The notes under the pieces were generated by a model that was not told the origin of the DNA, ran no database searches, and saw only the letters and a list, made by a program, of their open reading frames with translations. This document shows, piece after piece, positions 1 through 8,259 of a stretch of DNA of 64,000 nucleotides (position 1 is the stretch's first letter; each line of letters opens with the position of its first letter). Both the position numbers and the translations under genes were made by a program. Origin of the DNA: DASTCZ01 sp963704455 (GTDB taxonomy: Bacteria; Acidobacteriota; Terriglobia; Acidiferrales; UBA7541); NCBI GenBank assembly GCA_963704455.1, contig OY969905.1, positions 930,001 through 994,000 on the forward strand, in the 5' to 3' direction.

Positions 1-1
1 C

Positions 2-1603
2 AAGGAATTGGTTGAGTCACGCGGTTGCCTCGCGTGCCATTCGATTGGCGAGGGCGCGAATATCATCGGCGGAGATTTCGCGGCAAACCTGAGCCGAATC
101 GGCGAAAAGGAGAATTACGAATACCTCGTCCGCTGGGTGCACAACCCGCGCGAGCGGACTCTGCCGTATTGTCCGTATGAGAAGAAGGACATTACTCCCG
201 CGGATTACGCGAAGCACGGGCTGCCGTTCGTATTCGACCTGGACCATTCGCGGTGCCCGAATGACGGGCACGAGCTTGAAGTCCAGCAGCCGACCATCAT
301 GCCGAGCATGCGATTGAGCGATGAGGATTCACGCGACGTGGCCACCTACTTGATGGCGCAAAAACATGCGAACGCTGCTTATCCGCCCGCACCGTTTATG
401 GACGATCCGAAGCTCGCGGCGCAGGGCAGAGCGCTGATCCAGCATTACGGTTGCGCGGGATGCCACGAAATCTCCGGGCTCGAGGATGAAGGCCGCATCG
501 GCACGGAGTTGACCAACGAAGGCAGCAAGCCCATCGAGCGGCTCGACTTTGCGCGCTATACGGAAGATGCGAAACGCGGCGTCCTAATCAACGGGAAACC
601 CTCGCCGCGGGGCACGTGGTATGACGCCAAAGGCTTCTTCGAAGCAAAGCTGAATGATCCGAATGTTTTCGATCATGAAAAGTTCAAGCCCGATCCGATG
701 GACCGGCTGCGCATGCCGACGCCGAATTTGACCGACGCGAAGACGCACCAGATTGACAAGAATGAAGTGGATGCACTGGTGACATTTCTGCTTGGAAGCG
801 TTGATCCGCTACTTCCAACGGAATATATGTACAAGCCCGCGGACCGCCGGCATGCGATACAGGAAGGCTGGTGGATCGTAACGAAGTACAACTGCATTGG
901 GTGCCACCAGATCGGGATCGATCAAAAGACCACGATGCAGGATTTGCCTTTCTATCAGGCAGACAACAAAGCAAACCTGCCGCCGGTGCTCACGAGCGAA
1001 GGCGCACGCGTGAATCCGGAATGGCTGAAGCGGTTCCTGGCGAACCCGTCGCTGAGCACCACGGACACGAACAAGAACGGCGTGCGCAGTTATTTGCAGG
1101 CGCGGATGCCGACCTTCTCGCTTTCGGATGATGAGATTCGCAAGATTGTGCTTTTCTTTGAAGCGCTGTCGTCCCAGGAAGAGCCGTACATCGCACCGAA
1201 GGCTGAGCCGCTAACAAATGCCGAAGTGACGCTGGCGCGCGACTTGTTCACAAACCCGGCCGCGCCGTGCCTGAAGTGCCACGCCACGGGAGATCCGGCG
1301 CATGACAAGAACGCCACCGCGCCGAATTTCGTGCTGGCCGGCGACCGCCTGCGCGCGGCATGGGCCGAGCGGTGGGTGACGGACCCGGCGCAAATAATCC
1401 CGGGCACGGCGATGCCATCCGGATTGTTCCATCGTGATGGCGACCGCTGGGTGTTTTCGGGCGTACTTCCGAGTGAGTTCAAGACCTACACGGGCGACCA
1501 TGCAAATTTGATGGTGCGCTTCCTGATGACAATCACTCCCGATGAACAGCGCCGTTTGCAAGGACGAGGCGGGGGCGGCGGCGCCAGCGCGCCCGGAAAA
1601 TAG
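2..1603 (+). CDS. Tetraheme c-type cytochrome, 5'-truncated by window edge
   Basis: The reading frame is open to the left edge, so the N-terminus and any signal peptide are missing. A TTG at 8 is only the first in-window start-like codon. Four CxxCH heme c motifs are visible, counted from that TTG: CLACH at residue 7, CAGCH at 149, CIGCH at 296 and CLKCH at 421. The spacing suggests repeated cytochrome c-like modules in a periplasmic or membrane-facing electron carrier. The protein ends in a glycine-rich tail. It is followed by a cupredoxin-like lipoprotein and by heme A/O synthases, so a role in a respiratory chain ending in a heme-copper oxidase is inferred. The exact complex cannot be named from this fragment. 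Confidence 0.85.
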   Translation, partial: KELVESRGCLACHSIGEGANIIGGDFAANLSRIGEKENYEYLVRWVHNPRERTLPYCPYEKKDITPADYAKHGLPFVFDLDHSRCPNDGHELEVQQPTIMPSMRLSDEDSRDVATYLMAQKHANAAYPPAPFMDDPKLAAQGRALIQHYGCAGCHEISGLEDEGRIGTELTNEGSKPIERLDFARYTEDAKRGVLINGKPSPRGTWYDAKGFFEAKLNDPNVFDHEKFKPDPMDRLRMPTPNLTDAKTHQIDKNEVDALVTFLLGSVDPLLPTEYMYKPADRRHAIQEGWWIVTKYNCIGCHQIGIDQKTTMQDLPFYQADNKANLPPVLTSEGARVNPEWLKRFLANPSLSTTDTNKNGVRSYLQARMPTFSLSDDEIRKIVLFFEALSSQEEPYIAPKAEPLTNAEVTLARDLFTNPAAPCLKCHATGDPAHDKNATAPNFVLAGDRLRAAWAERWVTDPAQIIPGTAMPSGLFHRDGDRWVFSGVLPSEFKTYTGDHANLMVRFLMTITPDEQRRLQGRGGGGGASAPGK

Positions 1604-1668
1604 CCCGACTTGTAATCCAAAAAAGCATTAGAATGCTTTGACTCAACAACTGGAGGAGTTTTTCACAA

Positions 1669-2460
1669 ATGAGAATTCGCTATAGTGCGTATCTTTTGAT
1701 CGCCGCGGGCATTGCTTTTGCTCTGGTAAGCTGCGGCAAGAGTCCATCAACGGAAGCACCCGCAGGCGGGGGCGCCCCATCCGGCGGGCAGGCTGTTGAC
1801 GCGGCCACCGCAGGATCGGTGAACGGAACGATTAAGCTCGATGGCGTGGCGCCGGTCATGCACAACATCAACATGTCGGCGGAAGCGTATTGCGTGGGGC
1901 AGCACCCGACACCGGCGAAGGATGAATCCGTGGTCACCGGGCCGGGCGGGACACTTGCGAATGCCGTCGTGTACATCCAGGACGACATGAGCAAGTACAG
2001 CTTCACGGCTCCCTCGGATCCCGCGAAGATTGACCAGAAGGGTTGCCAATACCACCCGCACATTGTGGGAATGATGGCTGGCCAGACGTTGCAGGTGACG
2101 AACAGCGACAACACAACTCACAATATTCACCCCGTTCCCAAGGACAACAAAGAATGGAACCAGTCGCAGGCCCCGGGCGCGGCTCCGCTGATGGAAGTAT
2201 TCGGGCGGCCCGAGAACGCCATTCTGGTGAAGTGCAACGTCCATCCGTGGATGCGGTCGTATATTTTTGTGTTTAAGAACCCATACTTCAGCGTTACGGG
2301 TTCTGACGGAAAATTCAGTATCGCGAATCTTCCTCCCGGCACGTACACGATCGTTGCGTGGCAGGAACAGTTCGGCACGGCCACGGGAACGGTCACCATC
2401 GGCCCGAAGGAATCGAAGACTGTGGATATTTCCATCAGCGCTGCTGCGTCGGGAGACTAA
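1669..2460 (+). CDS. Cupredoxin-like lipoprotein with carboxypeptidase-regulatory-like fold
   Basis: A lipoprotein signal peptide is visible: a hydrophobic stretch at residues 8-20 and a lipobox LVSC with Cys22, followed by a Gly/Pro/Ala-rich linker. The core contains a TTHNIH segment and, further on, CNVHPWM. This resembles the Cys-x2-His-x2-Met ligand loop of type 1 copper proteins. The C-terminal part (TGSDGKFSIANLPPGTYTI) looks like a carboxypeptidase-regulatory beta-sandwich. The start has a clear ribosome binding site (GGAGGAG at 1653-1659). It lies between a multiheme cytochrome and heme synthase genes, so a membrane-anchored electron-transfer role is likely. Copper binding is inferred from the motif. 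Confidence 0.8.
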   Translation: MRIRYSAYLLIAAGIAFALVSCGKSPSTEAPAGGGAPSGGQAVDAATAGSVNGTIKLDGVAPVMHNINMSAEAYCVGQHPTPAKDESVVTGPGGTLANAVVYIQDDMSKYSFTAPSDPAKIDQKGCQYHPHIVGMMAGQTLQVTNSDNTTHNIHPVPKDNKEWNQSQAPGAAPLMEVFGRPENAILVKCNVHPWMRSYIFVFKNPYFSVTGSDGKFSIANLPPGTYTIVAWQEQFGTATGTVTIGPKESKTVDISISAAASGD

Positions 2461-2539
2461 CCGGGTTAGCCGCGGCAGGAAATGATCGCCGGAGGCGTAG
2501 AGCGCCGCCGGGGATGGTTTCCTGCCGCGCAGAATTCAG

Positions 2540-3457
2540 ATGGGACCAAACCTCTACAACAAACCCCTCCACTGGTTCGCCGTTTTTTCGGCTTGTTTGA
2601 CGGTAGTGCTTGTTACAGCCGGGGCGCTCGTTACATCGAACGACGCCGGACTGTCCATTCCCGATTGGCCTCTTGCGTACAATTCACTGGTGCCGCCCTT
2701 TGTCGGCGGAATCCGGTTTGAATTTACGCATCGTGTGATCGCCGCGTGCGAAATCGCGATTTCATTGATCTTCGCGGTCTGGCTATGGCGCGCGGAACCT
2801 CGAAAGAAAGTGCGGAACTTCGGCTGGATCGCCGTGGGGGCCGTTATTGGACAGGCGATTCTCGGCGGCATGACCGTAATTTTTCGCCAGCCGGTTTGGA
2901 TTTCGGTTTCTCACGCCACGTTGGCACAACTGTTTTTCTGCGCGATGGTAAGCCTGGCACTTTTTACCAGCAAGTGGTGGTGGCAAGATGTCTCTGTTAT
3001 GGAAGATACCCGGTCACCTCGCGTGCGCACGCTTGCTGCTTTCACGGCCGTCGCCACGCTGCTACAGCTTGTGCTGGGCGCGGAGTTCCGGCACAAAGGG
3101 CTCGGCATCGGGCCGCACTTGGTTGGGGCGGCGGTCGTCACTGGAATGATTTTTTGGACTGCGGGCGCGATTCGCAGGCGATTCCCGAATTCTGCGGCGC
3201 TTACGAGGTGCCGGATTGTTCTTCATGCGCTGATTGGGACGCAACTTTTGCTTGGCGCTGGCGCGTGGTGGTCAAGGATAAGCACGCAGACTGCGCCGCA
3301 ACCTATGCCGGTGATGATTGGTTTTACAGTGGCGCATGTGGTGGTTGGCGCGCTCACGCTTGCCGGGACCGTGGGCGTGGCGCTGGTAACGAATCGTCTG
3401 CTGCGCCATGAGCGCCTGACTGCGGTGTCGGCAAGCCACGCGCAGGAGGCGATATAG
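2540..3457 (+). CDS. ctaA: Heme A synthase (COX15/CtaA family)
   Basis: A polytopic membrane protein of 305 residues, the usual length for this family. About eight hydrophobic segments fall into two related halves. Conserved features include VTSNDAGLSIPDWP near the first membrane segment and candidate heme-ligand histidines in FEFTHRVIAA, VSHATLAQ, GIGPHLVGA and FTVAHVVVGA. The family oxidises the C8 methyl of heme O to give heme A in the cytoplasmic membrane. The stop codon shares one base with the GTG start of ctaB, which suggests translational coupling. No strong ribosome binding site was seen before this ATG. Confidence 0.92.
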   Translation: MGPNLYNKPLHWFAVFSACLTVVLVTAGALVTSNDAGLSIPDWPLAYNSLVPPFVGGIRFEFTHRVIAACEIAISLIFAVWLWRAEPRKKVRNFGWIAVGAVIGQAILGGMTVIFRQPVWISVSHATLAQLFFCAMVSLALFTSKWWWQDVSVMEDTRSPRVRTLAAFTAVATLLQLVLGAEFRHKGLGIGPHLVGAAVVTGMIFWTAGAIRRRFPNSAALTRCRIVLHALIGTQLLLGAGAWWSRISTQTAPQPMPVMIGFTVAHVVVGALTLAGTVGVALVTNRLLRHERLTAVSASHAQEAI

Positions 3458-4362
3458 TGGGCGCGACGGGGACGATTATGCCGGCACGCACGTCTCCACG
3501 CATTTCGCGCGCGATGGTTTACATTGCGCTGACCAAGCCGGACGTTTCATTTCTGGTAGTCCTGACGACTCTGGCGGGGTTTTATCTGGGCTCGCGCGGC
3601 CCGGTAAACTGGATTCGGCTGGTGGAAACCGTGCTCGGCACGACGCTCGTCGCGGCCGGAACTTCCGCACTCAATCATTATGTGGAGCGCGTGTCGGACG
3701 CATTCATGCGGCGCACTGCGGGGCGTCCGCTGCCGAGCGGACAACTGAAACCTATCGAGGCCTCCATATTTGGCGTCAGCCTGGTGATTGCGGGCGCGGT
3801 TTATCTGGCATTTACAGCCGGCGCATTGGCGAGCCTTCTTGGGCTGCTTACGTCGGCCAGCTACCTTGGGGTTTACACGCCCCTTAAGAAGCGGACAACG
3901 CTTGCCACGGCCATTGGAGCCATTCCTGGAGCGATGCCGCCGCTGATTGGGTGGGTCGCCGCCGGTGGCTCGCTAAACCTTGGGGCCTGGGTGCTCTTCG
4001 CCATCATGTGCCTGTGGCAATTCCCGCATTTTTTTGCGATTGCATGGATGTACCGCGAAGATTACTCGCGCGCGGGGATAAAAATGTTGCCGGTCGTGGA
4101 CCCAACGGGCCGGGCGACGTTCCGGCAGATTATAGGCGCGGCGCTACTTCTAGTGCCGACGAGCGCGCTGCCGGTGTTCATAGGACTTGCGGGCGTCCGA
4201 TATTTCTTTGGAGCGGTGGTCCTAAACTTGTTGCTTATTCAATTGTGTCTGTGGGCTTCGGCGAGCCGGACAAATGTCCGCGCGAAGTGGCTGATGCACG
4301 CGACCGTGCTGCACCTGCCGCTGCTGCTGGGGCTGATGATGTATGACAAGCTGCCGCGCTAG
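3457..4362 (+). CDS. ctaB: Protoheme IX farnesyltransferase (heme O synthase)
   Basis: A UbiA-family prenyltransferase of 301 residues with multiple membrane helices. The signature NHYVERVSDAFMRRTAGRP contains the Asp/Arg-rich prenyl-diphosphate binding motif, and YREDYSRAGIKMLP matches the second conserved loop. It transfers a farnesyl group to heme b to make heme O, the substrate of CtaA. The GTG start at 3457 overlaps the ctaA stop by one base and is preceded by AGGAGG at 3443-3448. That favours it over the internal ATG at 3478. Confidence 0.93.
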   Translation: MGATGTIMPARTSPRISRAMVYIALTKPDVSFLVVLTTLAGFYLGSRGPVNWIRLVETVLGTTLVAAGTSALNHYVERVSDAFMRRTAGRPLPSGQLKPIEASIFGVSLVIAGAVYLAFTAGALASLLGLLTSASYLGVYTPLKKRTTLATAIGAIPGAMPPLIGWVAAGGSLNLGAWVLFAIMCLWQFPHFFAIAWMYREDYSRAGIKMLPVVDPTGRATFRQIIGAALLLVPTSALPVFIGLAGVRYFFGAVVLNLLLIQLCLWASASRTNVRAKWLMHATVLHLPLLLGLMMYDKLPR

Positions 4363-4413
4363 CTGCCGGTCATTATATTTCATTGGGGCATTTCATTGGG
4401 AGGCCGTAACAAA

Positions 4414-4677
4414 ATGGCAAATGAAGAGCGATTGGGATTCCTCGAAGTGATTGGCGGAGCGCTGGTGTTTATTGTGCTTTCGGCCGCGGGCGTTGCCGCG
4501 ACTTTCTTTACGGGGATTCTCAAGAACATTGACGGCCTTCTGCTTGTCTCCGTCTGTCTGCTGATGGCGCTTGTTTTTACCGCCATGCTTGTGGCATTTG
4601 CGCGCGCGCAGGGCTGGATTGGCCGCGGCAAATCCGCCGAATCGGCTGCCGCGCAAGCCGCCGCGGCAGGCAAGTAG
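4414..4677 (+). CDS. Small two-helix membrane protein in the cytochrome oxidase assembly cluster
   Basis: An 87-residue protein with two hydrophobic helices (roughly residues 15-36 and 42-64) and a charged, Ala-rich C-terminal tail. The ATG at 4414 is preferred over the upstream in-frame TTG at 4396 because GGGAGG lies at 4398-4403. It is not a family I can name. Its position between ctaB and a DUF420/CtaM-like gene suggests an accessory function in oxidase assembly or a small oxidase subunit; that is inference from context only. Confidence 0.65.
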   Translation: MANEERLGFLEVIGGALVFIVLSAAGVAATFFTGILKNIDGLLLVSVCLLMALVFTAMLVAFARAQGWIGRGKSAESAAAQAAAAGK

Positions 4678-4687
4678 CAGCGAACCT

Positions 4688-5110
4688 GTGTTCTCCCAAG
4701 CAGCGCTCAACGCCACACTCAACGGGACCAGCGCCGTTCTTTTGATCGGCGGATACGCGATGATCCGCCGGCGCAAAATTCAGGCGCACCGGGCCTTCAT
4801 GGTTGCGGCGTTTATTTGCTCTACGGCGTTTCTGATTTCGTATGTCATCTACCATGTGCGCGTAGGCAATGTGCATTTCATGGGACAGGGATGGATCCGG
4901 CCCGTCTATTTTACGCTGCTGATTTCGCACGTCCTGCTGGCCGTCGCGATTCTTCCGCTGGCGATTATTACGCTCTCGCGAGCGCTTCGTGAACAATTTG
5001 ACCGGCACCGGCGCATCGCGCGATGGACCTTGCCGCTGTGGCTGTACGTCTCGGTGACAGGCGTGATCATTTACGTGATGCTGTATCATCTGTACGCGCC
5101 GCCCGCATGA
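4688..5110 (+). CDS. DUF420 / CtaM (YozB)-like membrane protein
   Basis: About 140 residues with four predicted membrane helices and the conserved-looking segments RRRKIQAHRAFMVAAF, SYVIYHVRVG and HVLLAVAILPLAI. These match the DUF420 family, whose Gram-positive member CtaM/YozB is needed for maturation of heme A oxidases. I chose the GTG at 4688. A longer reading frame opens at 4571 but would overlap the previous gene by more than 100 bases. The gene completes a heme A and oxidase-assembly block together with ctaA and ctaB. Confidence 0.75.
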   Translation: MFSQAALNATLNGTSAVLLIGGYAMIRRRKIQAHRAFMVAAFICSTAFLISYVIYHVRVGNVHFMGQGWIRPVYFTLLISHVLLAVAILPLAIITLSRALREQFDRHRRIARWTLPLWLYVSVTGVIIYVMLYHLYAPPA

Positions 5111-5132
5111 TTTGGCCGCATGAACGAATCGA

Positions 5133-6065
5133 ATGAATGAAACCACAAATCCGGGAAGGGAATCAGGAACAGCTTCGCAGTCAGGCGCGGGATCATCTGC
5201 CGCCGCGAAACCGCAGGCGAAGGGGATGGCAAAGCGCTGGCTCTTCGCAATCCTTATACTTACTTTTCTTTTTGTGTTGATGCCCTATCTTTTCTGGCAA
5301 GCCACGTGGTTCGGCCGCCCGCTTGATGATGGGCAAATGGCAAAGGCGTTCGCCGACACGAAGCATCCTCGCGAGGCTCAGCACGCGCTTTCTCAAGTTG
5401 CCGACAGGATTCTGAGTGCGAATGCAACCACCCGAGATTCGGCGCGGAATTGGTATCCGCAGGTGGTGAACTTGTCATCCAGCTCCGATGAGGCTCTGCG
5501 CACTACCGCCGCTTGGGTGATGGGACAGGACGCGACCTCCGCGGAATTTCACGCGCGCCTTGTGGCCATGCTTGCGGATGCGAATCCGATGGTGCAACGC
5601 AACGCCGCGCTTTCACTCGTTCGATTCGGCGATCCATCGGGGCACGATGTGATTTCGGCGATGCTGAAGCCATATACGATGCCGGCGCCCGCCGCGGGGA
5701 AGTTGGACGAGCGGCTGAAACCCGGCGACTCCGTGAATCCCGGAACCCTTGTTGGGCGAATTGAAGGCCCCGACGGCGCATCAACTGAAGTCCGCACAAA
5801 TGTGCCGGGCACTCTCGTCGGATGGACGGTTGCGGATGGCACTGCCGTTGTGGCGGGACAACCTGTTGCGCAGTTGGACCCAAGCTCAGAGGTGGTTTGG
5901 GAGGCGCTGCGCGCGCTTTACTTTATTGGGAATACGCCGGACGAAGCCGCTGTCGTGCCCTTCGCGCGGGGCGTGCCCAACATGCCTCCAAATGTCTCTC
6001 AACAGGCGACGCTCACACTGATCGCGATCCGCAATCGAGCGGGCGCGACACAGCCCAATCACTAA
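5133..6065 (+). CDS. Membrane-anchored HEAT-repeat protein with lipoyl/biotinyl-like domain
   Basis: A 310-residue protein with a Ser/Gly/Ala-rich N-terminus and one transmembrane helix at about residues 35-56. HEAT-like helical repeats follow (about 70-190, with TAAWVMGQD and VQRNAALSLVRFGDP). The next segment, GDSVNPGTLVGRIEGPDG, followed by VPGTLVGWTVADGTAVVAGQPVAQL, resembles a lipoyl/biotinyl hairpin but has no attachment lysine. A last HEAT-like unit follows (VWEALRALYFIGN). No enzymatic motif is visible. As the final gene of the respiratory cluster it may be a scaffold or assembly factor; this is inference. Confidence 0.7.
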   Translation: MNETTNPGRESGTASQSGAGSSAAAKPQAKGMAKRWLFAILILTFLFVLMPYLFWQATWFGRPLDDGQMAKAFADTKHPREAQHALSQVADRILSANATTRDSARNWYPQVVNLSSSSDEALRTTAAWVMGQDATSAEFHARLVAMLADANPMVQRNAALSLVRFGDPSGHDVISAMLKPYTMPAPAAGKLDERLKPGDSVNPGTLVGRIEGPDGASTEVRTNVPGTLVGWTVADGTAVVAGQPVAQLDPSSEVVWEALRALYFIGNTPDEAAVVPFARGVPNMPPNVSQQATLTLIAIRNRAGATQPNH

Positions 6066-6093
6066 AATAATTCTTGGTCTTGAAGCGCCTGGT

Positions 6094-6471
6094 TTAGAAA
6101 GGAAGGCTGCCGTTTTCGCCTTCCCATTCGGCGAGCGGTACCATGTCAATCGCGTCCCACGGGCAGCCCTCGAGGAAAGCGCCATCGGGACCCTTGCTCG
6201 TGCAAAGCTTGCAACCGATGCAGAGCAGCGGATCCACCACAATTTTCCCGAATGGCGGGTGGTCTGAATCGGGAACCCAATACATGCAGGAGTCCACAGG
6301 GCAATAATCCACGCAGGCGGGCGAACCGGAGCATCCCGTGCACTGCTCATTGATCACGGCAAGGATATGCGGCTTGCGCTTCCGCTGCGTCGTCGTGCCG
6401 CCCGACATCGGGAAGGACTTCTCAACTTCGCCCGGTTCGTACTTTGCGGCAGTGACCGTTACATCCGCCAT
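6094..6471 (-). CDS. 4Fe-4S ferredoxin-like protein with two clusters
   Basis: A 125-residue soluble protein. Cys44, 47, 53, 57 and 62 form an N-terminal motif with a C-x2-C-x5-C-x3-CP pattern. Cys84, 87, 90 and 103 form the second motif, in which 12 residues separate the third Cys from the last CP. Both motifs have insertions relative to the usual C-x2-C-x2-C-x3-CP ferredoxin pattern. The protein should carry low-potential electrons, but the partner is unknown. It converges with the upstream cluster and lies downstream of the isocitrate dehydrogenase gene on the same strand. Confidence 0.85.
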   Translation of the reverse strand: MADVTVTAAKYEPGEVEKSFPMSGGTTTQRKRKPHILAVINEQCTGCSGSPACVDYCPVDSCMYWVPDSDHPPFGKIVVDPLLCIGCKLCTSKGPDGAFLEGCPWDAIDMVPLAEWEGENGSLPF

Positions 6472-6558
6472 GGATTCTCCTCTGCGCGTTTCTGACTAAA
6501 ATCTATTTTCGCTGACGCAGAGATTCAAGTCAACGCGCCAATTCGATTGACCCGCGGC

Positions 6559-7566
6559 TTATTTTCTTCCAATTGCCGCGATCAATTCGTCCGTGAACTC
6601 GTGCGTGGTGGCTTTGCCGCCTGCATCCGGAGTCAAATGCTTACCTGCGCTATAGACACCACGCAAAGCGTCTTCGATCCGCCGCGCTGCATCACCTTCG
6701 CCCAGATAGTCGAGCATCATAATGCCGCTCATTAATATCGCCGTCGGATTCGCGATGCCTTTGCCAACGATGTCCGGGGCCGTGCCGTGCACCGCCTCAA
6801 AAATTGCCGCCTGTTCGCCGATGTTTCCGCTGGGCACAACTCCCAGGCCGCCGACAAGGCCCGCAGCAAGATCGCTGACCACATCGCCGTAAAGATTCGG
6901 CAGCACCAGCACGTCGAACTGCTTCGGATTCATGACCAGTTGCATGCAGGTGTTGTCCACAATCATCTCGTGGTATTCGATGTCGGAGTAATGCAGAGCC
7001 ATTTTCCGCGTAGAGGCCAGAAACATGCCGTCGGAAAGCTTCATGATATTGGCTTTGTGGATGGCGTGGACTTTCTTGCGCCCTTTTTTCCGCGCATATT
7101 CAAAAGCGAATTTCGCAATGCGCGTCGAGGCCTTCTCTGTGATGATCTTCAGGCTTTCCACAACGCCGGGGATAACCACATGCTCGAGCCCTGAATAAAG
7201 GTCTTCGGTGTTCTCGCGCACGATAATGAGATCCACGTTTTCCCAGCGCGAGGGCACACCCGCCAAATTCTTTACAGGGCGGAGATTGGCATAAAGCTCG
7301 AGCTCAATCCTCAGCCCCACGTTGATGCTGCGCGGGCCGTGGGCGATAGGAGTGGCAATCGGGCCTTTCAAAGCAACACCATTGCGCCGCACGGACTTGA
7401 CCGCGTCCCATTCCGAATAGTCGGCCTTGGGATTGTCCGCGGGAGGCCGCGCGCGAACTTCTTCCCATTCAATCAAAACGCCCGACGCATCAATCACGCG
7501 CCGGGCAGCTTGGGCGACTTCGGGACCAATACCGTCGCCGGGAATCAGGGTCACTTTACGTGTCAT
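6559..7566 (-). CDS. Isocitrate dehydrogenase, NAD-type (isocitrate/isopropylmalate dehydrogenase family)
   Basis: A 335-residue beta-decarboxylating dehydrogenase. It begins MTRKVTLIPGDGIGPEV, has RENTEDLYSGLEH and the metal-binding NLYGDVVSDLAAGL segment, and HGTAPDIVGKGIANPTA near the nucleotide-binding site. The RENTEDLY segment favours isocitrate over isopropylmalate as substrate; a homoisocitrate or tartrate-type relative cannot be excluded. The ATG at 7566 was chosen because family members begin just before the GDGIGPE motif. The frame is open upstream to 7644, and neither start has a strong ribosome binding site. Confidence 0.88.
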   Translation of the reverse strand: MTRKVTLIPGDGIGPEVAQAARRVIDASGVLIEWEEVRARPPADNPKADYSEWDAVKSVRRNGVALKGPIATPIAHGPRSINVGLRIELELYANLRPVKNLAGVPSRWENVDLIIVRENTEDLYSGLEHVVIPGVVESLKIITEKASTRIAKFAFEYARKKGRKKVHAIHKANIMKLSDGMFLASTRKMALHYSDIEYHEMIVDNTCMQLVMNPKQFDVLVLPNLYGDVVSDLAAGLVGGLGVVPSGNIGEQAAIFEAVHGTAPDIVGKGIANPTAILMSGIMMLDYLGEGDAARRIEDALRGVYSAGKHLTPDAGGKATTHEFTDELIAAIGRK

Positions 7567-7699
7567 AGGATCATTTAATTCTAAGGGAAACCGCATTCCT
7601 TGTCGAACGAAGCGCGCAGGAATCAAAATGCACCCTGAAATCATCCAATTCTCGGGGGAATCCGGAATGGAACACCCCTCGAAACCGATTTGCTAATTC

Positions 7700-7708
7700 T
7701 GGTATAAT
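7700..7708 (+). promoter_or_regulatory. Extended -10 promoter for the A-type Fe-S carrier gene
   Basis: The sequence TGG-TATAAT is a full -10 hexamer with the extended TGn element. No good -35 lies 17 bases upstream, which is normal for extended -10 promoters. Transcription would begin near 7715 and give a leader of about 55 bases before the ATG at 7769. Confidence 0.5.
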
Positions 7709-7768
7709 GAGTATGTAGGGGCCTGAAGGAGCTGCGCCGAGCCGGCCACCAAAGGAGCTGAAGAACTC

Positions 7769-8092
7769 ATGATCAGCGTAACGCCAATCGCGAGCACAAA
7801 AGTAAGGGAAATAATGTCCCAGCAGAGCCCGGCGCCAACGGCGCTGCGCGTCGCTGTCGTCGGCGGCGGCTGCTCTGGCTTCTCGTATCACATGGCTTTT
7901 GAAACTCAGGTCAACGAGTCCGACAATGTGTACGAGTTTGAAGGCCTCAAGGTGCTTGTGGACCAGATGAGCGAGATGTATCTCGAAGGCGTCGAAATTG
8001 ACTATATCGAGACTCTTGAGGGCGCGGGCTTCAAGTTTAACAATCCAAACGTCAAGAGCACTTGTGGCTGCGGCAGTTCATTCAGCGTCTAA
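7769..8092 (+). CDS. A-type iron-sulfur carrier (HesB/IscA/ErpA family)
   Basis: A 107-residue protein, the usual size for this family. The three conserved cysteines are present: one in VVGGGCSGFSY and two in STCGCGSSF near the C-terminus. These proteins hold and deliver Fe-S clusters to apo-enzymes. The start is well defined by AAAGGAGCTG about nine bases before the ATG. An intrinsic terminator follows directly, so this looks like a single-gene transcript from the extended -10 promoter upstream. Confidence 0.92.
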   Translation: MISVTPIASTKVREIMSQQSPAPTALRVAVVGGGCSGFSYHMAFETQVNESDNVYEFEGLKVLVDQMSEMYLEGVEIDYIETLEGAGFKFNNPNVKSTCGCGSSFSV

Positions 8093-8128
8093 CTTTTAAG
8101 ACCGCATCAGCGGATTGGGACGATTCTC

Positions 8129-8163
8129 GAAGCCTCCAGTCATTGTCGGAGGCTTCTTCTTTT
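8129..8163 (+). terminator. Intrinsic terminator after the Fe-S carrier gene
   Basis: A 9-bp perfect stem (GAAGCCTCC at 8129-8137 pairing with GGAGGCTTC at 8148-8156) is followed by a T-rich tract (TTCTTTT). Confidence 0.85.
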
Positions 8164-8259
8164 CGCGCTACCCTTTGCGCCGGGAAGGGAACTAGCTTCC
8201 CTGCTCGCACTCCCCTTCATTTGAAAACTAAGCGTTGTGACCGTATGCTTGAGGGCTGA

